Assembly: GCF_013522705.1 (NCBI RefSeq)
Contig: NZ_JAAMRE010000032.1
Span: 22,000-85,999, forward strand
DNA from: Pseudomonas lurida
GTDB lineage: Bacteria; Pseudomonadota; Gammaproteobacteria; Pseudomonadales; Pseudomonadaceae
DNA: 64,000 nucleotides
Direction of reading: 5' to 3'
The notes beneath the pieces are model-generated. The model saw only the letters and a list, made by a program, of their open reading frames with translations. It was not told the DNA's origin and made no database searches. Positions 1 through 8,224 of this stretch are shown in pieces (positions within the stretch are counted from its first letter, which is position 1; each line of letters opens with the position of its first letter). A program made the translations under genes and the position numbers.

Positions 1-631
1 TGCCGCAGGCTTGAGCGCGGTGCGCACGCCCATGGTGATTGTCGACAGGGCGTTGGATGGCATCGACGTCGATCTGGTGCGTATCGACCATGAGGAGGGC
101 GCTTACCTGGCCACTCGCCATTTGCTTGAGCTGGGGCACCGCGACATTGCCTGTATCGGTGGCCCGGCGCATACCCGAGTGGCGCAGATGCGCCTGGCAG
201 GGTATCAGCGGGCGCTGCACGAAGCGGGCGTGAAGGTGCCGGCCGCGCGCGTCCGCGACAGCGACTTCACCAGCACCGGCGGTTATGCTGCCGCGGTGCA
301 ACTGCTGGCGGATAAGCCGCCCAGCGCAATTTTCGCCAGCAATGACATGATCGGTTTCGGCGTGCTGCGCGCGGCGGCGGAACGCAATATCCGCGTGCCC
401 GGGGAGCTGTCGGTGATCGGTTTCGATGACATTCAAATGGGCCGTTACGTTTACCCGGCGCTGACCACGGTGGGGCAGTCCATCGTGCAATTGGGCGAGA
501 CGGCCGCCGAGCTTTTACTGCGACGGATCGCAACCCCTCAACTGCCGATCGATCAACGTATCGTGACGCCGAGCATTGTGTTGCGCGAGTCGACGGCACC
601 CGTCGCCGGTGTGTTTGCCCAATACCGCTGA
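1..631 (+). CDS. rbsR: LacI-family regulator, probable ribose operon repressor RbsR (3' part only)
   Basis: The reading frame is already open at the window edge, so the N-terminal helix-turn-helix is missing. What remains is the periplasmic-binding-protein-like effector domain of LacI/GalR proteins, with typical segments such as IACIGGP, SAIFASNDM and LSVIGFDDI. The ribose assignment rests mainly on context: rbsK starts 23 bp downstream on the same strand and rbsD follows. Family members bind operators upstream of the ribose genes and let go when ribose is bound. The family is clear; the specificity is an inference from neighbours. Confidence 0.85.
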   Translation, partial: AAGLSAVRTPMVIVDRALDGIDVDLVRIDHEEGAYLATRHLLELGHRDIACIGGPAHTRVAQMRLAGYQRALHEAGVKVPAARVRDSDFTSTGGYAAAVQLLADKPPSAIFASNDMIGFGVLRAAAERNIRVPGELSVIGFDDIQMGRYVYPALTTVGQSIVQLGETAAELLLRRIATPQLPIDQRIVTPSIVLRESTAPVAGVFAQYR

Positions 632-654
632 ACCGAATTGATGAGTATTGATGT

Positions 655-1572
655 ATGCCCGCAAAAGTAGTGGTAATAGGCAGCTTGAACATGGACCTGG
701 TCACCCGCGCCAGCCGTTTGCCGCGCGCCGGTGAAACGTTGATCGGCCAGACATTTTCCACCGTGCCCGGCGGTAAGGGCGCCAACCAGGCCGTGGCGGT
801 GGCGCGCTTGGGAGGCGAGGTGGCGATGATCGGCTGCGTGGGCTCCGATGCCTACGGTAGCCAATTGCGCGATGCTTTGCTGGTCGAGGGTATCGATTGT
901 CAGGCTGTGGCTGCCGTCACTGGCTCCAGCGGCGTGGCGTTGATCGTGGTGGATGACAGCAGCCAGAACGCGATCGTGATCGTGGCCGGCAGCAATGGCG
1001 CTCTGACGCCAGCCTCATTGCAAACGTTCGACGCGGTGCTGCAGGGGGCCGACGTGATCGTCTGCCAGCTTGAAGTGCCCATGGACACCGTAGGGTACGC
1101 CCTCAAGCGTGGCCGTGAACTGGGCAAGACCGTGATCCTCAATCCGGCCCCGGCCAGTGGCCCGTTGCCGGTCGAGTGGTACGCCTCGATCGACTATCTG
1201 GTTCCCAACGAAAGCGAAGCCAGTGCGCTGAGTGGCGTGACGGTCGATTCCCTCGACAGCGCCAAAGAAGCCGCGACTCGCCTGATCGAAGCCGGTGCCG
1301 GCAAAGTCATCGTTACCCTGGGTGCGCAAGGTGCGTTGTTTGCCGATGGCCAAGGGTTTGAGCACTTGGTGGCGCCCAAGGTCAAGGCGGTGGATACCAC
1401 CGCAGCCGGCGACACCTTCGTGGGCGGTTTTGCAGCCGCGTTGTCCGCTGGCCAAAGCGAAGCCGAGGCCATCCGCTTTGGCCAGGTTGCAGCCGCGCTA
1501 TCGGTTACCCGCGCTGGCGCACAACCTTCCATTCCAACGCTGCACGACGTACAAGGTTTTGTGCCCTCATGA
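655..1572 (+). CDS. rbsK: Ribokinase
   Basis: A 305-residue PfkB-family sugar kinase that phosphorylates D-ribose at O5 with ATP to give ribose 5-phosphate in the cytoplasm. The N-terminal GSLNMDLV segment, the substrate-site GGKGANQAVA motif and the C-terminal DTTAAGDTF motif, which carries the anion hole and catalytic Asp, are all present. Length matches the family. It lies between rbsR and rbsD and overlaps rbsD by 4 bp (ATGA), so the two are probably translationally coupled. Confidence 0.95.
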   Translation: MPAKVVVIGSLNMDLVTRASRLPRAGETLIGQTFSTVPGGKGANQAVAVARLGGEVAMIGCVGSDAYGSQLRDALLVEGIDCQAVAAVTGSSGVALIVVDDSSQNAIVIVAGSNGALTPASLQTFDAVLQGADVIVCQLEVPMDTVGYALKRGRELGKTVILNPAPASGPLPVEWYASIDYLVPNESEASALSGVTVDSLDSAKEAATRLIEAGAGKVIVTLGAQGALFADGQGFEHLVAPKVKAVDTTAAGDTFVGGFAAALSAGQSEAEAIRFGQVAAALSVTRAGAQPSIPTLHDVQGFVPS

Positions 1573-1973
1573 AAAAGACTCCGCTGCTCAATATCGCGCT
1601 GTCGCGTGTGATCGCCTCCCTGGGCCATGGCGACATTCTGGTCATCGGCGATGCCGGTCTGCCGGTGCCGCCGGGTGTCGAGCTGATCGACCTGGCGTTG
1701 ACCCAGGGTATTCCTGACTTCATCAGCACTTTGCGCATTGTGCTCAGTGAAATGCAGGTGGAGAGTCATGTGCTGGCCAACGAGATTCTGCTCAAACAGC
1801 CACCGGCGCTGGCGCAGCTCAATACCCTGGCTGACCAGGCCGCGCTCGGCGAGCGTCACCTGCTCAGCCATGATGAGTTCAAACAGCTGAGTCGCAAGGC
1901 GCGCGCCGTGGTGCGCACTGGCGAGTGTCAGCCTTACTGCAATATTGCGCTGGTGTCCGGCGTGACGTTCTAG
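1569..1973 (+). CDS. rbsD: D-ribose pyranase
   Basis: A 134-residue RbsD/FucU-family protein. It interconverts the pyranose and furanose forms of ribose so that the furanose can be used by ribokinase. The early residues (MKKTPLLNIALSRVIASLGH) carry the conserved catalytic histidine region, followed by the typical GDAGLPVP and IDLALTQGIP segments. The ATG overlaps the rbsK stop, and a nucleoside hydrolase gene follows 23 bp later. Identification is firm from sequence and operon position. Confidence 0.95.
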   Translation: MKKTPLLNIALSRVIASLGHGDILVIGDAGLPVPPGVELIDLALTQGIPDFISTLRIVLSEMQVESHVLANEILLKQPPALAQLNTLADQAALGERHLLSHDEFKQLSRKARAVVRTGECQPYCNIALVSGVTF

Positions 1974-1996
1974 TCTTTTCCAACAAGGAGTGTTCT

Positions 1997-3025
1997 ATGC
2001 AACGTGGTCTACCCATCCTGAGAAATCTGTTCCGGAGTGTTCTGCTTTTGTCCGCACTCACTGCAGCAAGCGCCCAGGCGGCGGAGAAAATCGACCTGAT
2101 CATCGACACCGATCCTGGCGCCGATGATGTGGTGGCATTGTTGTTCGCCATGGCCTCTCCGGAAGAACTGAGCATCCGCGCGCTCACCACCGTCGCTGGT
2201 AACGTGCGCCTGGACAAAACTTCCCGTAACGCAAGGCTGGCCCGCGAGTGGGCGGGGCGCGAGGATATCCCGGTATACGCCGGTGCGCCGGCGCCGCTGC
2301 TGCGCACGCCGATCTATGCCGAGAATATTCATGGCAAGGAAGGCATTTCCGGTGTGACCGTGCACGAGCCCAAGAAGGGGCTTGCTGAAGGTAATGCCGT
2401 CGATTACCTGATCAAGACTTTGCGTGCCGCCAAACCACACAGCATTACCATCGCCATGCTCGGCCCGCAGACCAACCTGGCGCTGGCCCTGACCCAGGAT
2501 CCGGAAATCACCCAAGGTATCAAGGAAGTGGTGGTGATGGGCGGTGCGCACTTCAACGGTGGCAATATCACGCCGGTGGCTGAGTTCAACCTGTTCGCGG
2601 ACCCCGTCGCAGCGGAAATCGTGCTCAAGAGCGGCGTCAAGCTGACCTACCTGCCGCTGGACGTGACCCACAAAGTGCTCACCAGTGAGGCGCGCTTGAA
2701 GAAAATCGCCGACCTCAAGAACAATGCGAGCAAGGTGGTCGGCGACATTCTCAATGAGTACGTCAAAGGCGACATGGAGCACTACGGCATTCCCGGTGGC
2801 CCTGTTCACGATGCCACCGTAGTTGCTTACCTGCTCAAGCCCTCGCTGTTCAGCGGTCGAGCGGTCAACGTGGTGGTAGACAGTCGTGAAGGCCCGACCT
2901 TCGGCCAGACTATCGTCGATTGGTACGACGGCCTGAAACAACCGAAAAACGCGTTCTGGGTTGAGAACGGCGATGCCCAGGGCTTTTTCGATCTGTTGAC
3001 CGAACGTCTGGCGCGCCTTAAGTAA
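1997..3025 (+). CDS. Exported inosine-uridine preferring nucleoside hydrolase
   Basis: A 342-residue nucleoside hydrolase that should split N-ribosidic bonds of nucleosides into base and ribose. The family signature DTDPGADD, the calcium/ribose site, sits near residue 38. I chose the ATG at 1997 because an AAGGAG lies just upstream. That start gives a signal peptide (basic N-terminus, LLLSALTAAS core, AQA cleavage site), whereas the longer frame from 1925 would bury it. Export to the periplasm combined with co-transcription with rbsKD suggests ribose is released outside the inner membrane and imported. The nucleoside preference cannot be read from sequence alone. Confidence 0.88.
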   Translation: MQRGLPILRNLFRSVLLLSALTAASAQAAEKIDLIIDTDPGADDVVALLFAMASPEELSIRALTTVAGNVRLDKTSRNARLAREWAGREDIPVYAGAPAPLLRTPIYAENIHGKEGISGVTVHEPKKGLAEGNAVDYLIKTLRAAKPHSITIAMLGPQTNLALALTQDPEITQGIKEVVVMGGAHFNGGNITPVAEFNLFADPVAAEIVLKSGVKLTYLPLDVTHKVLTSEARLKKIADLKNNASKVVGDILNEYVKGDMEHYGIPGGPVHDATVVAYLLKPSLFSGRAVNVVVDSREGPTFGQTIVDWYDGLKQPKNAFWVENGDAQGFFDLLTERLARLK

Positions 3026-3057
3026 ACCTGTGTCGGTCGGCGCTCGCCGGCCGGCTC

Positions 3058-3270
3058 TCAGTCTCGCTCGGGTTTTTCTGCGCCCCTGTGATCGGCCGGG
3101 TATTTTTCGAATACCTGGCCGATGAACGCTTGTGCGGCCTCAGTGCCCATTTCCTTGACCAACAGATCAATTCCGATAATCGCCAGCTCCTCAGGGCTGC
3201 CAGGGCTATAGGCGCTTTGGCCCTGAGGCCACTTGGCTTTGATGTCGGCTTGGAGCGTTACGGTGGTCAT
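3058..3270 (-). CDS. Small conserved-type hypothetical protein
   Basis: A 70-residue acidic, soluble protein with no recognised domain. It has no signal peptide or membrane segment. The predicted helical middle (EELAIIGIDLLVKEMGTEAA) and charged tail look like a genuine small protein rather than noise. The ribosome site before the ATG is weak. It converges on the nucleoside hydrolase gene and is divergent from the next gene. Function unknown; being a real gene is moderately supported. Confidence 0.5.
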   Translation of the reverse strand: MTTVTLQADIKAKWPQGQSAYSPGSPEELAIIGIDLLVKEMGTEAAQAFIGQVFEKYPADHRGAEKPERD

Positions 3271-3440
3271 GAAAATCTCGCGAGGCTGAAAATACTGGGC
3301 AGGGCGCTGGAGCGCGGTTTCTGGCCACGCAGTTAATCATCTTGCAGGCTGTTTGGCACTGATACTTAGGCATGAGACGCTCAGGCGTTCGCTCGAACTG
3401 TGCGACACTCGCACCGTGTTTAACCATCGGGAACCACCGC

Positions 3441-3749
3441 GTGCAGATCGATTTGAATAACCCCGAGAGCCTCACACGGGATGCCGTGCGCCAATTGCTC
3501 GCCAGTGCCAGTGACGACGAACATGCCCAACTGCGGGTGACCAAGGCCGGCATAGCCTACATCTCATCCGGAAAGGTCGTGGGTGGGGTCGACATCGCAG
3601 GGTTGCTGTTTCGCTTGGAGACGTGGGCCAAAGGTTCCGGGTACGTCGGAAACGTGGCAGCCAGCGACGAAGTGTGGGTCACGCAGATTTTCAACGCGTT
3701 GAAGCAGAACTGGCCTACGCCGGCAGATGCCTACATCGATATCTACTGA
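3441..3749 (+). CDS. Hypothetical protein
   Basis: About 102 residues if translation begins at the GTG at 3441. A longer in-frame ATG at 3372 adds a low-complexity leader that looks non-coding. The protein is soluble and mixed alpha/beta, with no export signal. Residues such as LRVTKAGIAYISSGKVVGG look structured. I recognise no family. The start is uncertain because no good Shine-Dalgarno precedes either candidate. It stands alone, divergent from the small gene upstream. Confidence 0.55.
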   Translation: MQIDLNNPESLTRDAVRQLLASASDDEHAQLRVTKAGIAYISSGKVVGGVDIAGLLFRLETWAKGSGYVGNVAASDEVWVTQIFNALKQNWPTPADAYIDIY

Positions 3750-3893
3750 TTGCATTCATATCTGGTCACGATTGACCTGGCGAATGCCCCGCAAGAGTCA
3801 GGCAGACTTGCCCCTTGACGGTTTACGTCTTGAAACCAAATCGTAAGACCGCTGTCGCACGATCTCTGTCCATTTTTTATCATAGGAGGCTTC

Positions 3894-4211
3894 ATGCCTT
3901 GGAAGCTCGCATCATTCGGTACTTTGTTGGCGGCACTCGCACTAGCGGGTTGCAGCACCTCGGGTACCTCTGAGCCGGCCAAAGATGCCGTGGCCGACGC
4001 CGGCCATAGCCGCTGTGAGGCGAAGGCCGCCGAATTTGCGATTGGCCAGAAAGCCTCTGCGCAACTGCTTGAGCAGGCACGCGCGCGATCCGGTGCGCAG
4101 AATGCGCGGATCCTCAAGCCCAACGATATGATCACCCTGGAATATCGCTCCGACCGCCTGAACCTGAATACCGATGACAACCTGGTGATCACTCGGGTTA
4201 ATTGCGGCTGA
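3894..4211 (+). CDS. Lipoprotein of the I78 peptidase-inhibitor type
   Basis: A 105-residue protein with a type II signal peptide and lipobox LALAGC, so it should be lipid-anchored after Cys19. The mature part has the C...IGQ...RSGAQNARIL...MITLEYRSDRLNL...ITRVNCG arrangement typical of the I78 (elastase-inhibitor-like) family, with two cysteines that could pair. These proteins are thought to inhibit serine proteases in the periplasm. An AGGAGG sits 7 bp before the ATG. A bidirectional terminator follows. Family call is fairly good; the target protease is unknown. Confidence 0.75.
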   Translation: MPWKLASFGTLLAALALAGCSTSGTSEPAKDAVADAGHSRCEAKAAEFAIGQKASAQLLEQARARSGAQNARILKPNDMITLEYRSDRLNLNTDDNLVITRVNCG

Positions 4212-4237
4212 TCGTTATCGACCTTCGCAGCGCCCAT

Positions 4238-4269
4238 AAAAAACCCCGTCACATGGACGGGGTTTTTTT
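4238..4269. terminator. Bidirectional rho-independent terminator
   Basis: An AAAAACCCCGTC arm pairs with GACGGGGTTTTTTT around a 5-nt ACATG loop. A/T tracts on both sides let it work for the lipoprotein gene (+) and the cold-shock gene (-), which converge here. Confidence 0.9.
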
Positions 4270-4283
4270 AGCTCAGCGGAGAA

Positions 4284-4496
4284 TTACTCGCCGCGAACCT
4301 GTGCAGCTTGCATACCCTTTTGGCCTTTCTCAGCCACGAAGGAAACGGTTTGGCCTTCTTTCAGGCTTTTGAAACCGTCGCTTTCGATAGCTTTGAAGTG
4401 TACGAACAGGTCGTCACCGCCACCTTGAGGAGTGATGAAGCCGAAGCCTTTTTCATCGTTGAACCATTTAACGGTGCCGGTTTGGCGATTAGACAT
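4284..4496 (-). CDS. Cold-shock protein, CspA family
   Basis: A 70-residue single OB-fold protein. Both RNA-binding motifs are present (KGFGFI and DLFVHF), as is the usual TGTVKWFN opening. Family members bind single-stranded nucleic acid and act as RNA chaperones. The ATG at 4496 is preceded by TTGGAGATACACC, giving a good ribosome site; the longer frame from 4607 is leader sequence. CspA-type genes often have long regulatory 5' leaders, and about 100 bp of unassigned sequence upstream could hold one, though I cannot show it. Confidence 0.95.
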   Translation of the reverse strand: MSNRQTGTVKWFNDEKGFGFITPQGGGDDLFVHFKAIESDGFKSLKEGQTVSFVAEKGQKGMQAAQVRGE

Positions 4497-4651
4497 GGTG
4501 TATCTCCAAGAAACATATATTTTCAGTAGTGCTGTGCTGCTCAGGCCAACTGGGCACACCGGGCTATCATAGTCGAAATGTTCGGCTTGGGAGCCCCCCC
4601 AAGGCATTGTTTGCTAATCAATAGCGTTGCGTTTAGCCCTTTGACTGGCTG

Positions 4652-4674
4652 AAAGCCCCGGTCTACGGGGCTTT
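4652..4674 (-). terminator. Terminator-like hairpin upstream of csp
   Basis: AAAGCCCCG and CGGGGCTTT form a 9-bp stem with a GTCTA loop. It lies about 110 bp past the stop of the minus-strand gene at 4786-5100, so it probably ends that transcript. The U-tract is short (3 nt). The remaining 4497-4785 interval shows no open gene. Confidence 0.6.
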
Positions 4675-4785
4675 GATGCAAAACATAAGGGTGTAAAAAA
4701 AGCCGTAAAAGCTGCGTATTTTGTGAGAAACGAGGCATTTCAGGCCGTTTTTTCAGGCAAATAGCCGTCTGATCGGGCGGCGATA

Positions 4786-5100
4786 TTACTTTTTCTTCAC
4801 GACTTTGCAGGACGAAATAGCCGCCACCGCTTTGTTTTTAAGCTCCGGGCTGGCGTTCTGGTTAGTCATGAGTTCTTTGATTTCTGCAGTACTCAATTCC
4901 GCGTTGATTTTGTCCGCGCCACATTCGCAATGGGCCTTGGCGGTCTTGGCGTCCACGTTCTGGCTGGCTGCGGCGCTGCAGTCGCTGACAAAGCTTTCAC
5001 GGGCACCGGCTGGCCAGTTAGACGGGGCTGCGGCCTGAGCGCCGAAGGAAAGAACAGTCAGGGAGGCGGCGAGAGCGAGGGTCGAGGTAAAACGCATCAT
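4786..5100 (-). CDS. Periplasmic cysteine-containing hypothetical protein
   Basis: A 104-residue protein with a clear Sec signal peptide (MMRFTSTLALAASLTVLSFG, then AQA). The mature domain has cysteines in C...HCEC...C, suggesting disulphides, and a lysine-rich C-terminus ending KVVKKK. The ATG at 5100 has AGGAG six bases upstream. I do not recognise a named family, but the pattern fits small periplasmic proteins common in pseudomonads. The gene is divergent from thrS with a 365-bp gap. Confidence 0.7.
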   Translation of the reverse strand: MMRFTSTLALAASLTVLSFGAQAAAPSNWPAGARESFVSDCSAAASQNVDAKTAKAHCECGADKINAELSTAEIKELMTNQNASPELKNKAVAAISSCKVVKKK

Positions 5101-5351
5101 GGGATGCTCCTATGGGTCGAGGACGAACGGCGATTCTCAGTGGCTTTGAGGCGCCGCGTACAGCTCAAGTTCACTTTTGCAGCTATAAAGCCTGGAAATC
5201 TGCATTACCGGCGGCGGCGGCTCTGCGATGACCGTTCATCTGTGCTAGCATCGACGCCCTGGCTATTTCCCGGTGTGCCAAAGGCCGCCTTGCCACGTTA
5301 CTTTTGTTCACTCCAGTCACTCTGGTTCGATGATCGGTTGGCCGAAAGGCT

Positions 5352-5446
5352 CCTGCCGCTGTAAGGCAGGCGTTCAGAAATGAACGGCCTGATATTGGAT
5401 CTTGTACTGGCTCATCCCAACCCACGTGACCTTTGGTAGGGGTCAC
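5352..5446 (+). promoter_or_regulatory. Structured thrS leader with two threonine-anticodon-like hairpins
   Basis: Three hairpins precede the thrS ribosome site (AGGAGAGGAGG at 5451-5461). Hairpin A is CCTGCC/GGCAGG (5352-5357, 5365-5370) with a 7-nt loop GCTGTAA. Hairpin B is CGTTCA-GAAA-TGAACG (5371-5386). Hairpin C is GTGACCT/GGGTCAC (5426-5432, 5440-5446, one U-G pair) with loop TTGGTAG. Positions 3-5 of loops A and C read UGU and GGU, the two threonine anticodons of tRNA-Thr, in the register of a real anticodon loop. E. coli thrS is known to be repressed when ThrRS binds anticodon-like leader hairpins; the same role here is inferred. The rest of 5101-5351 shows no gene. Confidence 0.65.
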
Positions 5447-5465
5447 CACTAGGAGAGGAGGCGCC

Positions 5466-7388
5466 ATGCCAACTATTACTCTTCCCGACGGCAGTCAGCG
5501 TTCATTCGATCATCCGGTTTCGGTAGCCGAAGTCGCCGCGTCGATTGGCGCAGGCCTGGCCAAGGCCACCGTGGCCGGCAAGGTCGACGGCAAACTGGTC
5601 GATGCCAGCGACCTGATCACCAGCGATGCCAGCCTGCAAATCATCACGCCCAAGGACCAAGAGGGGCTGGAGATCATTCGCCACTCCTGTGCGCACTTGA
5701 TTGGCCATGCGGTCAAACAACTGTACCCGACTGCAAAAATGGTGATCGGCCCAGTCATTGAAGAAGGCTTTTATTACGATATCGCCTACGAGCGTCCTTT
5801 TACTCCGGATGACCTCGCGGCCATCGAACAGCGCATGCACGCCCTGATCGAAAAAGACTACGACGTGATCAAGAAGGTCACGCCGCGCGCCGAAGTGATC
5901 GATGTGTTCACCGCCCGCGGCGAAGATTACAAGCTGCGTCTGGTCGAAGACATGCCGGACGAGCAGGCCATGGGCCTGTACTACCACGAAGAATACGTGG
6001 ACATGTGCCGTGGTCCGCACGTGCCGAACACGCGCTTCCTCAAGTCGTTCAAATTGACCAAGTTGTCCGGCGCCTATTGGCGCGGCGACGCCAAGAATGA
6101 GCAGCTGCAGCGTATCTACGGTACTGCCTGGGCTGACAAGAAGCAGCTGGCCGCTTATATCCAGCGTATCGAAGAAGCCGAAAAACGCGATCACCGCAAG
6201 ATCGGCAAGCGCCTGAACCTGTTTCACCTCCAGGAAGAAGCGCCGGGCATGGTGTTCTGGCACCCGAATGGCTGGACTCTGTACCAGGTGCTTGAGCAAT
6301 ACATGCGCAAGGTTCAGCGCGAAAACGGCTACCTGGAGATCAAGACTCCGCAGGTCGTTGATCGCAGCCTGTGGGAGAAATCCGGGCACTGGGCCAACTA
6401 CGCCGACAACATGTTCACCACGCAATCGGAAAACCGCGACTACGCCATCAAGCCGATGAATTGCCCGTGCCACGTGCAGGTGTTCAACCAAGGCCTGAAG
6501 AGCTACCGCGAGTTGCCGATGCGCCTGGCCGAGTTCGGTGCCTGCCACCGCAACGAGCCCTCGGGTGCGCTGCACGGCATTATGCGCGTGCGTGGCTTCA
6601 CTCAGGACGACGCCCACATTTTCTGCACCGAAGAGCAGATGCAGGCTGAGTCGGCTGCGTTTATCAAGCTGACCATGGATGTCTATCGCGATTTCGGCTT
6701 TACCGAAGTCGAGATGAAGCTGTCCACTCGTCCGGAAAAGCGCGTCGGCTCCGACGAATTGTGGGATCGCGCCGAAGCTGCACTGGCCGCAGCGCTCGAC
6801 AGCGCGGGTCTCGCGTACGATCTGCAGCCGGGCGAGGGCGCCTTCTACGGGCCCAAGATTGAATTTTCGCTGAAAGATTGCCTTGGCCGTGTCTGGCAAT
6901 GTGGTACCTTGCAGCTCGATTTTAACCTGCCGATCCGTCTGGGAGCCGAATACGTCTCCGAAGACAACAGCCGTAAGCACCCGGTCATGCTGCACCGGGC
7001 GATCCTCGGTTCGTTCGAGCGGTTCGTCGGAATCCTGATCGAGCACTACGAGGGTGCATTCCCTGCGTGGCTGGCTCCAACCCAGGCAGTGATCATGAAT
7101 ATCACTGATAAACAGGCAGATTTTGCCGCTGAAGTTGAAAAAACTCTCAACGAAAGCGGATTTCGTGCCAAGTCCGACTTGAGAAATGAAAAGATCGGCT
7201 TTAAAATCCGCGAGCATACTTTGCTCAAGGTTCCCTATCTTTTGGTTATCGGAGATCGGGAAGTCGAGATGCAGACTGTCGCTGTGCGTACTCGTGAAGG
7301 TGCTGACCTGGGCTCGATGCCCGTCGCCCAGTTCGCTGAGTTCCTCGCGCAAGCGGTTTCCCGGCGTGGTCGCCCAGATTCGGAGTAA
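5466..7388 (+). CDS. thrS: Threonyl-tRNA synthetase
   Basis: A 640-residue class II synthetase that charges tRNA-Thr and edits misactivated serine. It shows an N-terminal TGS domain (residues 1-60) and the editing domain with HSCAH (His73, His77). The catalytic core carries MNCPCH, which includes a zinc-ligand cysteine, and the C-terminal part is the anticodon-binding domain. Length equals the family norm. The ATG at 5466 follows a strong AGGAGAGGAGG site; the frame from 5433 is leader. infC starts at its stop codon. Translation is probably autoregulated through the upstream hairpins. Confidence 0.97.
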   Translation: MPTITLPDGSQRSFDHPVSVAEVAASIGAGLAKATVAGKVDGKLVDASDLITSDASLQIITPKDQEGLEIIRHSCAHLIGHAVKQLYPTAKMVIGPVIEEGFYYDIAYERPFTPDDLAAIEQRMHALIEKDYDVIKKVTPRAEVIDVFTARGEDYKLRLVEDMPDEQAMGLYYHEEYVDMCRGPHVPNTRFLKSFKLTKLSGAYWRGDAKNEQLQRIYGTAWADKKQLAAYIQRIEEAEKRDHRKIGKRLNLFHLQEEAPGMVFWHPNGWTLYQVLEQYMRKVQRENGYLEIKTPQVVDRSLWEKSGHWANYADNMFTTQSENRDYAIKPMNCPCHVQVFNQGLKSYRELPMRLAEFGACHRNEPSGALHGIMRVRGFTQDDAHIFCTEEQMQAESAAFIKLTMDVYRDFGFTEVEMKLSTRPEKRVGSDELWDRAEAALAAALDSAGLAYDLQPGEGAFYGPKIEFSLKDCLGRVWQCGTLQLDFNLPIRLGAEYVSEDNSRKHPVMLHRAILGSFERFVGILIEHYEGAFPAWLAPTQAVIMNITDKQADFAAEVEKTLNESGFRAKSDLRNEKIGFKIREHTLLKVPYLLVIGDREVEMQTVAVRTREGADLGSMPVAQFAEFLAQAVSRRGRPDSE

Positions 7389-7939
7389 TTATTATTAAGC
7401 GTGAAATGAGACAAGATAAACGAGCTGCACCGAAAGCCCCGATCAACGAGAATATCTCGGCACGCGAGGTTCGGTTAATTGGCGCTGACGGCGAGCAGAT
7501 TGGCATCGTCTCGATTGATGAAGCGCTTCGTATCGCTGAAGAGTCCAAGTTGGACCTGGTGGAAATTTCCGCCGACGCAGTCCCGCCTGTTTGCCGGGTG
7601 ATGGACTACGGCAAATCGATCTTCGAAAAGAAGAAGCAGATTGCTGCAGCGAAGAAGAACCAGAAGCAGATTCAAGTAAAAGAAATCAAGTTTCGTCCAG
7701 GGACGGAGGAAGGGGATTACCAGGTAAAACTGCGCAACCTGGTACGTTTCCTGAGTGATGGGGACAGGGCCAAGGTATCCTTGCGATTCCGCGGCCGTGA
7801 GATGGCCCACCAGGAGCTGGGGATGGAACTCCTCAAGCGGGTTGAAGCTGACCTGCTCGAGTACGGTTCGGTCGAACAGCATCCTAAGATGGAAGGACGC
7901 CAGCTGATCATGGTCATCGCCCCGAAAAAGAAGAAGTAA
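7388..7939 (+). CDS. infC: Translation initiation factor IF-3 with ATT start
   Basis: IF-3 binds the 30S subunit and monitors start-codon choice. The protein has the usual two domains joined by a lysine-rich linker (KKKQIAAAKKNQKQIQVK) and ends IMVIAPKKKK. The first ATG (7406) would cut conserved residues KRE. Upstream in frame are three consecutive ATT codons (7388, 7391, 7394), fitting the rare AUU start by which IF-3 limits its own synthesis. The 183-residue length from 7388 matches Pseudomonas annotation as I remember it. GGAG at 7382-7385 is better spaced for 7391 or 7394. The gene overlaps the thrS stop. Confidence 0.93.
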   Translation: MIIKREMRQDKRAAPKAPINENISAREVRLIGADGEQIGIVSIDEALRIAEESKLDLVEISADAVPPVCRVMDYGKSIFEKKKQIAAAKKNQKQIQVKEIKFRPGTEEGDYQVKLRNLVRFLSDGDRAKVSLRFRGREMAHQELGMELLKRVEADLLEYGSVEQHPKMEGRQLIMVIAPKKKK

Positions 7940-7999
7940 TCAACAGGGCACGGCAGGCCTTCTGATTATGTTTATCAACTGAATGCGGAGTATCCGAAC

Positions 8000-8194
8000 A
8001 TGCCAAAGATGAAGACTAAAAGTGGTGCTGCTAAGCGGTTTCTGAAAACTGCTAACGGTATCAAGCACAAGCACGCTTTCAAGAGCCACATCCTGACCAA
8101 AATGTCGACCAAGCGTAAGCGTCAACTGCGCGGTAGCAGCTTGCTGCATCCGTCTGACGTGGCAAAAGTCGAGCGCATGCTGCGCCTTCGTTAA
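8000..8194 (+). CDS. rpmI: 50S ribosomal protein L35
   Basis: A 64-residue, very basic protein beginning MPKMKTKSGAAKRF, characteristic of L35, with the KRKRQLRG segment. It lies 60 bp after infC and 30 bp before rplT, the conserved IF3-L35-L20 order. In E. coli L20 represses this pair; whether the short 7940-7999 spacer does the same here is not visible. Confidence 0.97.
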   Translation: MPKMKTKSGAAKRFLKTANGIKHKHAFKSHILTKMSTKRKRQLRGSSLLHPSDVAKVERMLRLR

Positions 8195-8224
8195 TTTTTG
8201 GATCAAGAATAGAGGAAGTAACTC

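Noticed and set aside
5502..7352. A 616-codon minus-strand frame opposite thrS
   Set aside because: A shadow of thrS with no recognisable protein features.
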